Shown here in pieces: positions 1-7,144 of a stretch of 32,872 nucleotides of DNA. Source of the stretch: Lachnospiraceae bacterium (GTDB lineage: Bacteria > Bacillota > Clostridia > Lachnospirales > Lachnospiraceae); contig JAQXPG010000026.1 of NCBI GenBank assembly GCA_029100405.1, positions 1 to 32,872 of the forward strand. The letters run 5' to 3'. A program made the position numbers and the translations under genes. The notes under the pieces were generated by a model. It was not told the DNA's origin and made no database searches. It saw only the letters and a program-made list of their open reading frames with translations. Each line of letters opens with the position of its first letter. Within the stretch, counting starts at the first letter, position 1.

Positions 1-200
1 AAGTCGTGGGATTCCTTAAGATAAAGTCAACATCACTTATCCTTATAGAATAAGATATAGATGACCGTTTTTAGGTTTTACCGTCTATGCGGATTTCGAT
101 ACAGAGTATCTAATCTCCAAGCCGGAAGGCTGATGTCTGAACCTTTTGTATGATCTATGGATCTTAAAAGCCAAAACACTGCTTCATGGATATATTGCTT
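1..200 (-). ncRNA. candidate TnpB guide RNA (omega/reRNA) region
   Basis: TnpB proteins of IS200/IS605 elements use a guide RNA transcribed from the 3' end of tnpB through the right end of the element (known for the family). Here that region is the tnpB 3' end plus positions 1-163. Read on the minus strand it contains small hairpins (AGCC/GGCT near 120-132; CTTAT/ATAAG at 36-54). The coordinates are approximate, and the guide portion would lie beyond the element end, outside the window. This is inferred from family biology and position, not from a recognised RNA sequence. Confidence 0.3.
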
Positions 201-1714
201 TTCTTCATTTCCGATATCAGTTTATCTTGCCGTCTGACAAAACCATCAAAGGTACTCATGCATTTATCCCTGTCGGGATGTGTGAATGTATCGTCTGTAT
301 TAAGTATCAGGAACGCACTATAAAGGTCTCTCTGTACGGTACGTCCATCTATGATCTTGGTTCTCTGCGATAGTGGGGCTTTAGTACAGGTATCCGTACT
401 ATGGTCATACTGGCTCGCTTTATAGTCTTTCGTCGCTATCTTTGTTACTGATCCTCCATAAAGTGAGGCTTTCTGTTCCAGCAGATGTATAAATAGTGCC
501 GGTGCCCTGTTGTTTAAAGATCGACCGTATCGTTTTTTGCGCTTGTATTTATGTACCTGCTTTACAGAACCATCTTTATTTTTTACTTCAGAGATCCTGT
601 CTGAGCGCTCAGTGTTCTTTGACCTCTTTGCCAGAGTCTTATAATCCATATCTTCGATATAAAAGTCTCTGGCATCTTTTAGAAGCTTATTGACCAGCCC
701 GCTGTGTGACTGCTTGATATAATCCGACCGTACACGGTACAGATATTTGAGCCTGTTCCTCCGTCTGATATAAGTCTTTGAGAACTTCCATCTGTCATGA
801 TTGCTTTTGTCTATCGTACCGTCAGGATTGTATTTATCCGGGTTCGAGGCTCTTTTTGAAAGATCCATATGATACTGGGTATCTACGATCTCTTTGTTAT
901 ACTTACCGATATCAGGAGCCAACTCTTCAAGATATACGCCTTCATCTGATACTGCAGCCATGGTGGATACCCCCGGGTCGATACCGCAGGCCTTATTTCC
1001 GGCGATAAGTTTCTTTGGAGCCGGTCCTTTCAGGACGACTACAATATAGTAGTGCCAGCCGTTCGGGAACATCCGGCGTTTGACATCGCAGTAGCTGATA
1101 TCAGAAGAGAGTGCTTCATACACGTAGTCCATGGATGACTTTTTAGGGCGTTTCACCTTATAAGTGTGACCCATCCATACGGCGGAGAAGGTCTTCGTAT
1201 CAAACCGCATACCGTTTTTCGTGGATTTCCCGCCTATGGTATCAAAGTCCCTGTATTTTTTGAAGTGTACTGCCTTTCCGTCACCGAAAAGATACTTCTC
1301 TGCCGACTGCCATACACGGGTGGCTTCCTTTTGAACCTGCTGTGACGACAGGAGCTTATGATACTGTTTCGCACATTTTTTGATATATGACTGGAAACTG
1401 TATTCAGAAAACCCCATATCCTGCCGGATGGTCTTCATCCTGTCTGACAGGTTTTTCTTATAGGCCGTTTCTGCCTTGGAAAGTTTCTGTTTGCCCTTGT
1501 GTTTTTTTAGCAATGCAGTATATTCTGTTCTTAGCTGCTGATAGTTTTTATCATACTTCAGACGTATGAGGAGTTTCCGAGCATGCTTTACCAGTACGTT
1601 ATGGATATGCGACAGGGCATGGAAGCTTTGGTCTATGAGATAACCTTCGTATTCAGCTGTATCAAGTCTTAAGCATACGGTATGCATAGGTTTTGATGTT
1701 TTCGTTCCCGTCAT
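164..1714 (-). CDS. tnpB: TnpB, RNA-guided RuvC-like nuclease of IS605-type element
   Basis: 516 residues, full length for a TnpB. The RuvC triad can be read: D246 in GIDPGV, E354 in FYIEDMD and D463 in VQRDLYSAF. The N-terminal half is basic and rich in Lys/Arg, as expected for the nucleic-acid-binding region. The usual zinc ribbon (two CxxC pairs) just before the third RuvC motif is missing: only DTCTKAPL with a single Cys remains. I recall the same degenerate form in other clostridial TnpB proteins, so it is probably a subfamily trait and not damage. The gene follows tnpA after 3 bases and is probably co-transcribed. In this family TnpB cuts DNA at the donor or target site to help retain the element. 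Confidence 0.9.
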   Translation of the reverse strand: MTGTKTSKPMHTVCLRLDTAEYEGYLIDQSFHALSHIHNVLVKHARKLLIRLKYDKNYQQLRTEYTALLKKHKGKQKLSKAETAYKKNLSDRMKTIRQDMGFSEYSFQSYIKKCAKQYHKLLSSQQVQKEATRVWQSAEKYLFGDGKAVHFKKYRDFDTIGGKSTKNGMRFDTKTFSAVWMGHTYKVKRPKKSSMDYVYEALSSDISYCDVKRRMFPNGWHYYIVVVLKGPAPKKLIAGNKACGIDPGVSTMAAVSDEGVYLEELAPDIGKYNKEIVDTQYHMDLSKRASNPDKYNPDGTIDKSNHDRWKFSKTYIRRRNRLKYLYRVRSDYIKQSHSGLVNKLLKDARDFYIEDMDYKTLAKRSKNTERSDRISEVKNKDGSVKQVHKYKRKKRYGRSLNNRAPALFIHLLEQKASLYGGSVTKIATKDYKASQYDHSTDTCTKAPLSQRTKIIDGRTVQRDLYSAFLILNTDDTFTHPDRDKCMSTFDGFVRRQDKLISEMKKSNISMKQCFGF

Positions 1715-1717
1715 AGA

Positions 1718-2119
1718 CTATGACCTCGTTTTCTGTGTCTCCACGTACCATTTGATGGTTTCAGAACTTACATTGCCTGCCGTACTGACAAAGTACGATC
1801 TTGTCCACAGGGAAGGCATCTTCTTAAGCTGGGGAAACTCATCCCTTAGTGCATGGGAAGTCGCGCCTTTTATGTATTTCAGGATATCCGGTATGGGCAT
1901 CTGGGGATAGACACTTACAAACATGTGGACGTGATCGACATGACATTCCATAGTGATGATGTCGATGTCCCTGCGTTTGCACTCCTGCCGTGTGAGCTCT
2001 TTAAACCTGTCCTCGACACCTGGTATGTTAAATATCTTTCTGCGGTATCTTGGACAGAATACGAGATGGTAGTTTATAAACGATACTGTTGTAGCTGTTC
2101 TTTTATATTGATTTTCCAT
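1718..2119 (-). CDS. tnpA: TnpA, Y1 HUH transposase of IS200/IS605 family
   Basis: 133 residues, the normal length for Y1 transposases. It has the metal-binding HUH motif (DHVHMFVS, H63 and H65) and the catalytic tyrosine Y125 in IKWYVETQ, preceded by the typical GNVSSETIKWY context. In this family it cuts and rejoins single-stranded DNA at hairpins in the element ends. Both catalytic motifs are intact and there is no frameshift, so it is probably functional. It sits directly upstream of tnpB and 64 bases inside the left-end hairpin. Confidence 0.93.
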   Translation of the reverse strand: MENQYKRTATTVSFINYHLVFCPRYRRKIFNIPGVEDRFKELTRQECKRRDIDIITMECHVDHVHMFVSVYPQMPIPDILKYIKGATSHALRDEFPQLKKMPSLWTRSYFVSTAGNVSSETIKWYVETQKTRS

Positions 2120-2182
2120 ATGTGTATATTATAAATTCTTTTATACATAAAGTCAAGGGCAAAAAGAAAAAAAGGCTATCAT

Positions 2183-2202
2183 CCCACGGTTAAAACCGTG
2201 GG
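2183..2202. repeat. IS left-end hairpin
   Basis: A perfect inverted repeat: CCCACGGTT (2183-2191), two-base loop, AACCGTGGG (2194-2202). It lies upstream of tnpA where IS200/IS605 elements carry the hairpin recognised by the Y1 transposase. Confidence 0.8.
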
Positions 2203-2218
2203 CTTTCCCGCCCTAAAT

Positions 2219-2472
2219 GTTCTGTAAGAGAATATCATGTAGATTGTGCAGAAGGGGCAAATGCCGGCCGGGAAGCGAGAACTCCAGCGGTTTTACTATA
2301 CAGAAATGTTCCTCTTGTAGTAAAATGGTGAGAGGATTGTGAATCAAGAAAGCAATTCTCGGGCAAGATCAGTAATCAATATACTTTTGCCGGCCATACT
2401 GTAGAATAAAAATCAGGAAAGAAAAAAGAAAAAGATCTCCATCAACAGAACCAAAGGATTGTGAGGACAGAC
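2219..2472. other. Intergenic region between IS and hom
   Basis: No gene could be supported here. It contains an imperfectly placed inverted repeat (TTTTACTA 2291-2298 with TAGTAAAA 2318-2325) and A-rich sequence before the hom ribosome-binding site. I could not identify a convincing promoter. The IS may have inserted into the hom upstream region. Confidence 0.4.
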
Positions 2473-3762
2473 ATGAAGACTGTAAAAATCGGAATGCTTG
2501 GCATTGGAAATATAGGCCGTGGAACATATATGACCTTAGAGACGAATCGCCATAAAATCGAAGAAGCGACGGATCTCGATCTGCAGATCGTAAAGATCTT
2601 GAATCGTCATCCGGAAAAGGACCGCGGCATTGATATTCCCAAGGAAAAATATGTGACAGATATCCGGGATATCCTGGATGATCCTGAGATCCAGATCGTG
2701 ATTGAACTGATCGGCGGCGTAGAGCCGGCCACAACCTATATGGCAGAAGCCCTAAAAGCCGGAAAGCATGTTGTCACAGCCAACAAGGCTGCCATTGCAA
2801 AGAATGGTAAGATGCTGCAGGAACTGGCTACCGAGAAACAATTAATGCTTCGTTTCGAAGCCAGTGTTGCCGGTGGTATTCCGATTTTGAATGCCATTAC
2901 AAGTGCTTTGATCTGTAACGAATTTTCTTCCGTTCAAGGCATATTGAATGGAACCACGAACTATATTCTGACCCGGATGACCGAAGACGGCGCATCTTAT
3001 GAAGACGTATTAAAAGATGCTCAGGCTAAGGGCTTTGCCGAGGCGGATCCGACAGCGGATGTCGAGGGCATCGATGCCGCAAATAAGCTGTCGATTTTGA
3101 TCTCTCTGCTATTCGGTATCGGGGTAGCACCGGATGAGATCCCGACCCGGGGTATTTCGGATGTCAGCAGTAAGGATATCAATTTTGCCCGGGAATTCGG
3201 CTATACCATCAAGCTTCTGGCTTCTGCAGAGAGAAGAGATGGTGCACTTACCTGCAATGTAGAGCCTTCTCTCGTGCCGATGGATCATCCCCTGGCAAAT
3301 GTGAATAATGAATTCAATGCGGTCTACATTACCGGAAATGCAGTAGACAACCTGATGTTCTACGGACGTGGAGCCGGCCCCTTCCCGACCGGAAGTGCGG
3401 TCATCGGTGATGTGATTGGCGAAGCAAGAAAGATCGAGAAGGGCGCGGCCTATGATCTGACCCCGCACCTTCGCTATGATGCGGCTCTGGATTTTTTGGG
3501 GGAGGGCCGGAATCCTTATTATATCCGCCTGAGCGCGGAGGACCGACCCGGTGTGCTGGGACAGATCGCATCGACACTTGGCACTTATGAAATCAGCATC
3601 AAAACCATGACGCAGCAGACCGATCGGGAAGAAGACGGTATCGTATCGATCATTATTATTGTGCATGATGTAGAGCGCAATATCCTGGAAACTGCTATGG
3701 AAGTCCTGATGAAGAATCATTCGGTAAAAAATATTGACAATGTACTCCGCGTCTTGGAATAA
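2473..3762 (+). CDS. hom: Homoserine dehydrogenase with C-terminal ACT domain
   Basis: Catalyses NAD(P)H-dependent reduction of aspartate semialdehyde to homoserine, the branch to threonine, methionine and isoleucine. 429 residues with a Rossmann motif at the N-terminus (GMLGIGNIGRGTY), the central catalytic domain (GILNGTTNYILTRM; EADPTADVEG) and a C-terminal ACT domain (YYIRLSAEDRPGVLGQIAS) typical of threonine feedback control. The ATG at 2473 is preferred over GTG 2461 because GAGGA (2463-2467) lies 5 bases before it. The stop codon abuts the next ATG, so the Nudix gene is probably translationally coupled. The assignment is firm; feedback regulation is inferred from the ACT domain. Confidence 0.96.
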   Translation: MKTVKIGMLGIGNIGRGTYMTLETNRHKIEEATDLDLQIVKILNRHPEKDRGIDIPKEKYVTDIRDILDDPEIQIVIELIGGVEPATTYMAEALKAGKHVVTANKAAIAKNGKMLQELATEKQLMLRFEASVAGGIPILNAITSALICNEFSSVQGILNGTTNYILTRMTEDGASYEDVLKDAQAKGFAEADPTADVEGIDAANKLSILISLLFGIGVAPDEIPTRGISDVSSKDINFAREFGYTIKLLASAERRDGALTCNVEPSLVPMDHPLANVNNEFNAVYITGNAVDNLMFYGRGAGPFPTGSAVIGDVIGEARKIEKGAAYDLTPHLRYDAALDFLGEGRNPYYIRLSAEDRPGVLGQIASTLGTYEISIKTMTQQTDREEDGIVSIIIIVHDVERNILETAMEVLMKNHSVKNIDNVLRVLE

Positions 3763-4515
3763 ATGCCTATGAATTTGAATCTTTTAACCTTAAGAAAACA
3801 TACTCTGGAGCCGGTTGCCTGGGACCAGGGGAAAGCAGCCGTTTTGATTCCGCTTCTGCATGATACGCAGGTTCCGAAGGAGCTGAAATACCAGGAGTCC
3901 AGGGACGACCCGGACGAGACCTTCCATCTCCATCGGGAGAATGCCTACGCCGGCTTTGCCCAGCTTCTTCAGAAATCGGCTGACGATGACCATTCGACCG
4001 GCTACAATTTGCTTTTTGAAGTACGTTCGGAAAATATAAAACAAGGCGGGGATATCTGTTTTCCGGGCGGTCATGTGGAAGAGGGCGAGAGTCCGGAAGA
4101 TGCGGCATGCCGCGAAACGGAAGAGGAATTGGAATTAAACCGGGTCAATGGACATAAGATCTGTATGATCTGCCCTATGCATGTCTTGCAGGGTCCCGGC
4201 GGGATCCAGGTAACTTCTTTTCTTGGAGAGCTGCAGAACTATCAGGGAAGTTTCTCAAAAGATGAGATCTCCCGGGTCTTTGTTCTTCCCCTCGATTGGT
4301 TTCTGGAGCATGAGCCGGTGGTAGCAGGTGTGACCGCAAAGACCAGCCCGGATTTGGACTTTCCTTTCGATAAAATTCCGGGTGGCAGGGATCTGAAGTG
4401 GCGCGATGTGCATCGGCCGGTTTATTTCTATGATACGCCGGAGGGCCTGATCTGGGGCCTGACAGCGGAGATCATCTGGAATCTCATGGAGGTCATTCGG
4501 CCCCGGCTGAAATAA
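3763..4515 (+). CDS. Nudix hydrolase, CoA pyrophosphatase-like
   Basis: 250 residues with a clear Nudix box around residues 103-124 (GHVEEGES, then RETEEEL), preceded by GGDICFPGG. That PGG context is typical of the CoA pyrophosphatase (NudL/YeaB-like) group, which cleaves CoA to 3',5'-ADP and phosphopantetheine. The second glutamate cluster (RETEEE) that binds the metal is present. The region between residues 40 and 80 is longer and more acidic than I expect for the family. ATG 3763 follows the hom stop with no gap; no separate ribosome-binding site is evident beyond the end of hom. Substrate is inferred from the family; other nucleoside diphosphate derivatives are possible. Confidence 0.82.
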   Translation: MPMNLNLLTLRKHTLEPVAWDQGKAAVLIPLLHDTQVPKELKYQESRDDPDETFHLHRENAYAGFAQLLQKSADDDHSTGYNLLFEVRSENIKQGGDICFPGGHVEEGESPEDAACRETEEELELNRVNGHKICMICPMHVLQGPGGIQVTSFLGELQNYQGSFSKDEISRVFVLPLDWFLEHEPVVAGVTAKTSPDLDFPFDKIPGGRDLKWRDVHRPVYFYDTPEGLIWGLTAEIIWNLMEVIRPRLK

Positions 4516-4605
4516 GGGAATCGGGTCGGCCTGTCACGGCCCTAGGCATCGAATTACTCGGAGAGCCTGTACCCTTCGACGGTCGCTGACATAGGATCCG
4601 TCTTA

Positions 4606-5394
4606 TCACTTTCCCAAAATCACATCCACCATCTCATCTGGTCGGTCTACAATGACTCTGGAACCGAGGTCCTCCAGGAATTTCCTGCTCCGGAAGCCCC
4701 AGGTCACCGAAATGCAGTCGAGACCGGAATTTTTTGCTGTTCGAAAATCGATCTCCGTGTCTCCAATATAGACCGCATCGGAAGGATCGATATTCAGTGC
4801 TTTCAGGGACTGAAGCGTCATATCCGGAGCCGGTTTTCGCCGGGTCCCTTCCCTTTCACCCAGAGCGAAATCAAAGACACCCGGGAAATCAGAGGAAACC
4901 AGGCTCTGAACGGCAGGATCAGGTTTATTGGATACGACTGCGCAAGGAATACCGGCGGCGCGGAGTTTCTGAATGGATTCCGGAATGCCGGCATAAGGAC
5001 CGGTCTTATCAGCGCAATGTGCTTCATAATAGGGTTTATAGATGGCCTGAATGCGGTTCACTTCATTTTCATCAATGCCATCCACCTTATCATGACCGGT
5101 TGTGCCAATCAGAAGGAGATCCTGTTCGGCCATCCCATTTTCAATCGCCAAGGCTCTCTGAATGGCAACATGTACGGCGCTTCCGAAACAAAGAGCAGTT
5201 TGATGCCGATCCAGGCGAATCTTATGTCCGCTTTTTTGCATGGCATAGTTTAAGGCATCCTTCAGATCCTCCAGGGTATCGAGAACTGTTCCATCCATGT
5301 CGAAAATCGCGGCCTTGTAGCGGGGGTGACGATCCATTTCTGTCTGCCTTTCCTTATTATTTTTATTGCTATCTGTTTGATTTTGAATCTTCAT
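4606..5394 (-). CDS. HAD-family phosphatase, phosphoglycolate phosphatase-like
   Basis: 262 residues from the start chosen here. HAD motif I is FDMDGTVLDT (nucleophile D32, acid D34), motif II is VVSNKPD, motif III lysine is in RRKPAPD and motif IV is YIGDTEID. The helical cap domain between motifs I and II is that of the Gph/PGP-like subfamily. The start at 5394 is chosen because AAGGAG lies 6 bases upstream (complement of 5401-5406). The open frame runs 50 codons further upstream, but that part reads through palindromic repeat DNA and looks non-coding. Substrate cannot be deduced. Confidence 0.88.
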   Translation of the reverse strand: MKIQNQTDSNKNNKERQTEMDRHPRYKAAIFDMDGTVLDTLEDLKDALNYAMQKSGHKIRLDRHQTALCFGSAVHVAIQRALAIENGMAEQDLLLIGTTGHDKVDGIDENEVNRIQAIYKPYYEAHCADKTGPYAGIPESIQKLRAAGIPCAVVSNKPDPAVQSLVSSDFPGVFDFALGEREGTRRKPAPDMTLQSLKALNIDPSDAVYIGDTEIDFRTAKNSGLDCISVTWGFRSRKFLEDLGSRVIVDRPDEMVDVILGK

Positions 5395-5454
5395 TTTTTT
5401 CTCCTTAGTAGCTCTTGTATTACATGAAATGTTTCGCCATCGTTTGACGTTGGT

Positions 5455-5632
5455 GGCAGACTTTTGACACCAATGTATGATTACGCGTGATTTCGTTGCT
5501 ACGCAACTCCCATCACGCTGCCACATTCGACATTCCCGTGGCACTTAAGTGCCACTTCATGTCTCATGTGGGGCGTGTCAATAAGTCTGCTCACAGGGCA
5601 TGCAAGCATGCCCTGTGGCAGACCTTTGACAC
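5455..5632. repeat. Intergenic palindromic REP-like repeat cluster
   Basis: Three palindromic structures lie between two minus-strand genes. GCAGACTTTTGACAC (5456-5470) recurs inverted at 5575-5590 and again direct at 5618-5632 with small changes. A perfect 18-bp palindrome GTGGCACTTAAGTGCCAC sits at 5538-5555. A perfect 12-bp stem with a 2-base loop (5592-5617) is nested in the last inverted pair, so 5575-5632 can fold into one long hairpin. The same TTTTGACAC tail follows a GTGGC/GCCAC hairpin at 13496-13518. It may act as terminator or mRNA stabiliser for the upstream ydcF-like gene. Confidence 0.7.
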
Positions 5633-5637
5633 TGTAA

Positions 5638-6378
5638 TCAAATATGCCCAACCAGCTTATCCTTAATGATAGCCAGCGATTCGCGGAAGATGTTATTGGG
5701 AAGATACAGGGATTCGGTCGGCGCCGGCAGACCGGATACTTTGCGATAGCCCTGTTTTTCGGCTAGTTTTACGCTCCGGAAGACATGGAAATTACTGGTG
5801 ACAATGAAAACCCGGTCTGCATTTGGATCTAAAAGCCTCTGACTGAACAGGAGGTTCTCGTTCGTGTTCCGTGACCGGGTCTCGGCCTGGATCCGGGTCT
5901 TTGAAATGCCCCGGTCAAGGAGCCAGTTTTTCATGACCGTGGCTTCCGGCAGAGCTTCGTTGGAACCCTGGCCTCCGGAAACGATACACTTGGTCTTAGG
6001 ATGCTCCTTCAAATAACTTTCCGCAGTTTCCAGGCGATGCAGGAGGACCCGGGAAGGCTCGCTGCCACGGACCTGGGCACCCAGCACGATGATGGTATCC
6101 GCTTCTGTCCCGGAAGGAGGCCGGAAGCCTGAGAAAATGCAGACCATGCCGGTTGAGATGAGAAAAACTAGGCAGACCAGAAGGATCCGATTCGTTCTAC
6201 GGAGCCAGATGGGAATCCGGTCCAGCCAGTGGAAATGCAGGGCGAATCCATGGAAGAGGAAAAGCCCGCCGACAAGGAGCCAGACCAGAAAAAATCCGGT
6301 GCCGGAGCGGGCGGAGCCAATCAAGATTCCATAAAGAATGCAGATCGTGCCGAAAATCAGATATAGGATGAATAGCAT
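5638..6378 (-). CDS. YdcF/DUF218-family membrane protein
   Basis: 246 residues. Three hydrophobic segments fill the first ~90 residues (MLFILYLIFGTICILYG; TGFFLVWLLVGGLFLFHG; ILLVCLVFLISTGMVCIF). A DUF218 domain follows, with ADTIIVLGAQVRG, a conserved GGQGSNEALPEA segment and VFIVTSNFHVFRS. In E. coli members of this superfamily (SanA, ElyC) affect the cell envelope, but the biochemical role is not settled. GAGG lies about 8 bases before the ATG. It is followed by the palindromic repeat cluster and then by the HAD phosphatase gene on the same strand. Confidence 0.85.
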   Translation of the reverse strand: MLFILYLIFGTICILYGILIGSARSGTGFFLVWLLVGGLFLFHGFALHFHWLDRIPIWLRRTNRILLVCLVFLISTGMVCIFSGFRPPSGTEADTIIVLGAQVRGSEPSRVLLHRLETAESYLKEHPKTKCIVSGGQGSNEALPEATVMKNWLLDRGISKTRIQAETRSRNTNENLLFSQRLLDPNADRVFIVTSNFHVFRSVKLAEKQGYRKVSGLPAPTESLYLPNNIFRESLAIIKDKLVGHI

Positions 6379-6790
6379 ATAGAAACCTCTATTAAATTTA
6401 AAAAAATATCCGTTGAGCTTAGAATTTTCACCAGAAAGCCGAATGTTTATTACCGGTCTATCAATTACTACAAGAAAGACCCCATGAGAGTTATTTTAAT
6501 TGCCATTTTCTTTGAAAGCAATCAAGAAATCATTATTTACTTAGATCATTCATGAATTTCTTTCAAACAGGTTCTTGAAAATCAAATTGTAACAGGTTGA
6601 GTAAAATATTATAATAGTGGAAACCGATTAATTTAGAAAAAAACACACATGGCGTGAGACTGGCACTTTGATGGAACTATTGGTTGATAAAATGAGACTG
6701 ATCTGGGGTTGATTCGATTCTTCTACCATCCTAATATAAAAATGCTCGAGCAAACTCTAATTTTTGAGTATGATTTAGGAGGTAAAAAAT
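6379..6790 (+). other. AT-rich upstream region and 5' leader of bacteriocin operon
   Basis: 412 bases with no supported gene. Base composition drops sharply compared with the flanking gene, marking the left edge of an AT-rich island. It holds a good promoter at 6587-6615, leaving about 170 bases of untranslated leader before the bacteriocin start. The leader repeats short words (TGAGACTG and GGTTGAT each twice), which may be chance. Confidence 0.5.
6587..6615 (+). promoter_or_regulatory. Promoter of the circular bacteriocin operon
   Basis: TTGTAA (6587-6592), 17-base spacer, perfect TATAAT (6610-6615). This is a sigma-A-type promoter ahead of the bacteriocin gene, about 170 bases upstream of its ATG. 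Confidence 0.65.
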
Positions 6791-7009
6791 ATGAATGTAG
6801 CTGGTTTCTTAGGAATTTCAAGTGGGGCGGCTCAAAAGATTTGCGATGCAATCAACAAATTTGGATATGCGTTTATTGCATGTTCATTTATTGCAATGTG
6901 CTTAAGTGGAGGAACTTTGTCATCGCTTTTATCCAGCGCAGATTATGTCTGTGGGGTCGTATTAAGTTTCTATAGGAGGCATTTGGCTTTTCAGGCTGTT
7001 GTTTGGTAA
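6791..7009 (+). CDS. Circular bacteriocin precursor, uberolysin/circularin type
   Basis: 72 residues, highly hydrophobic. From V3 to W72 it aligns without gaps over 70 residues to mature uberolysin as I recall it, with about 29 identities. Shared features are AGxxGIxSGxAxK near the start, DAI, SAD, RxL and a C-terminal QAVxW. Such peptides are joined head to tail and form pores in the membranes of Gram-positive cells. The alignment predicts a two-residue leader (MN) and a V3-W72 bond. Unusually, there are four cysteines (C18, C31, C37, C54). AGGAGG at 6777-6782 lies 8 bases before the ATG. The hydrophobic core with a basic patch near the end (YRRH) fits the class. Confidence 0.88.
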   Translation: MNVAGFLGISSGAAQKICDAINKFGYAFIACSFIAMCLSGGTLSSLLSSADYVCGVVLSFYRRHLAFQAVVW

Positions 7010-7106
7010 CTCATCAATCAATAAACAACTTTCTATTCTTCTAAGAAGCTTCCGGAATGCCATGCACCTTTGTTCTGTGTGCTAGTTCTTGTTAGTGAAT
7101 AAATGG

Positions 7107-7134
7107 AGAGGGGATGACGAATCCCCTCTGTTTT
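7107..7134 (+). terminator. Stem-loop between bacteriocin gene and maturation genes
   Basis: A perfect 9-bp stem AGAGGGGAT (7107-7115) / ATCCCCTCT (7121-7129) with a 5-base loop, followed by GTTTT. It resembles a leaky intrinsic terminator. Placed just after the structural gene, it would give more precursor mRNA than maturation mRNA, a common arrangement in bacteriocin operons. Confidence 0.7.
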
Positions 7135-7144
7135 GGGTAATAAA

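Larger units (their letters stand above)
1..2218 (-). mobile_element. IS200/IS605-family insertion sequence (tnpA + tnpB)
   Basis: This is an insertion sequence of the single-strand, HUH-type transposing group. It carries a Y1 transposase (tnpA) and downstream tnpB on the minus strand, 3 bases apart. A perfect 9-bp hairpin (2183-2202) lies upstream of tnpA, where the left end of these elements has its subterminal hairpin. The other end is at the very start of the window: a small hairpin (CTTAT/ATAAG, 36-54) and the sequence TCGTGGGAT (4-12), echoing CCGTGGGAT at the left end (minus strand). The exact boundary at position 1 is uncertain and may lie outside the window. Both genes look intact, so the element may be active. 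Confidence 0.85.

Noticed and set aside
4734..5408. 224-codon plus-strand ORF antisense to the HAD phosphatase gene
   Set aside because: The opposite strand carries all HAD motifs; this product has no recognisable features and is rich in Arg/Ser/His as expected for an antisense shadow.
5395..5544. Upstream extension of the HAD phosphatase by 50 codons
   Set aside because: It reads through palindromic repeat DNA; AAGGAG is correctly placed before the start at 5394.
6709..6975. 88-codon ORF overlapping the bacteriocin gene in another frame
   Set aside because: TTG-type start with no ribosome-binding site; the overlapping frame has AGGAGG and a recognisable bacteriocin product.
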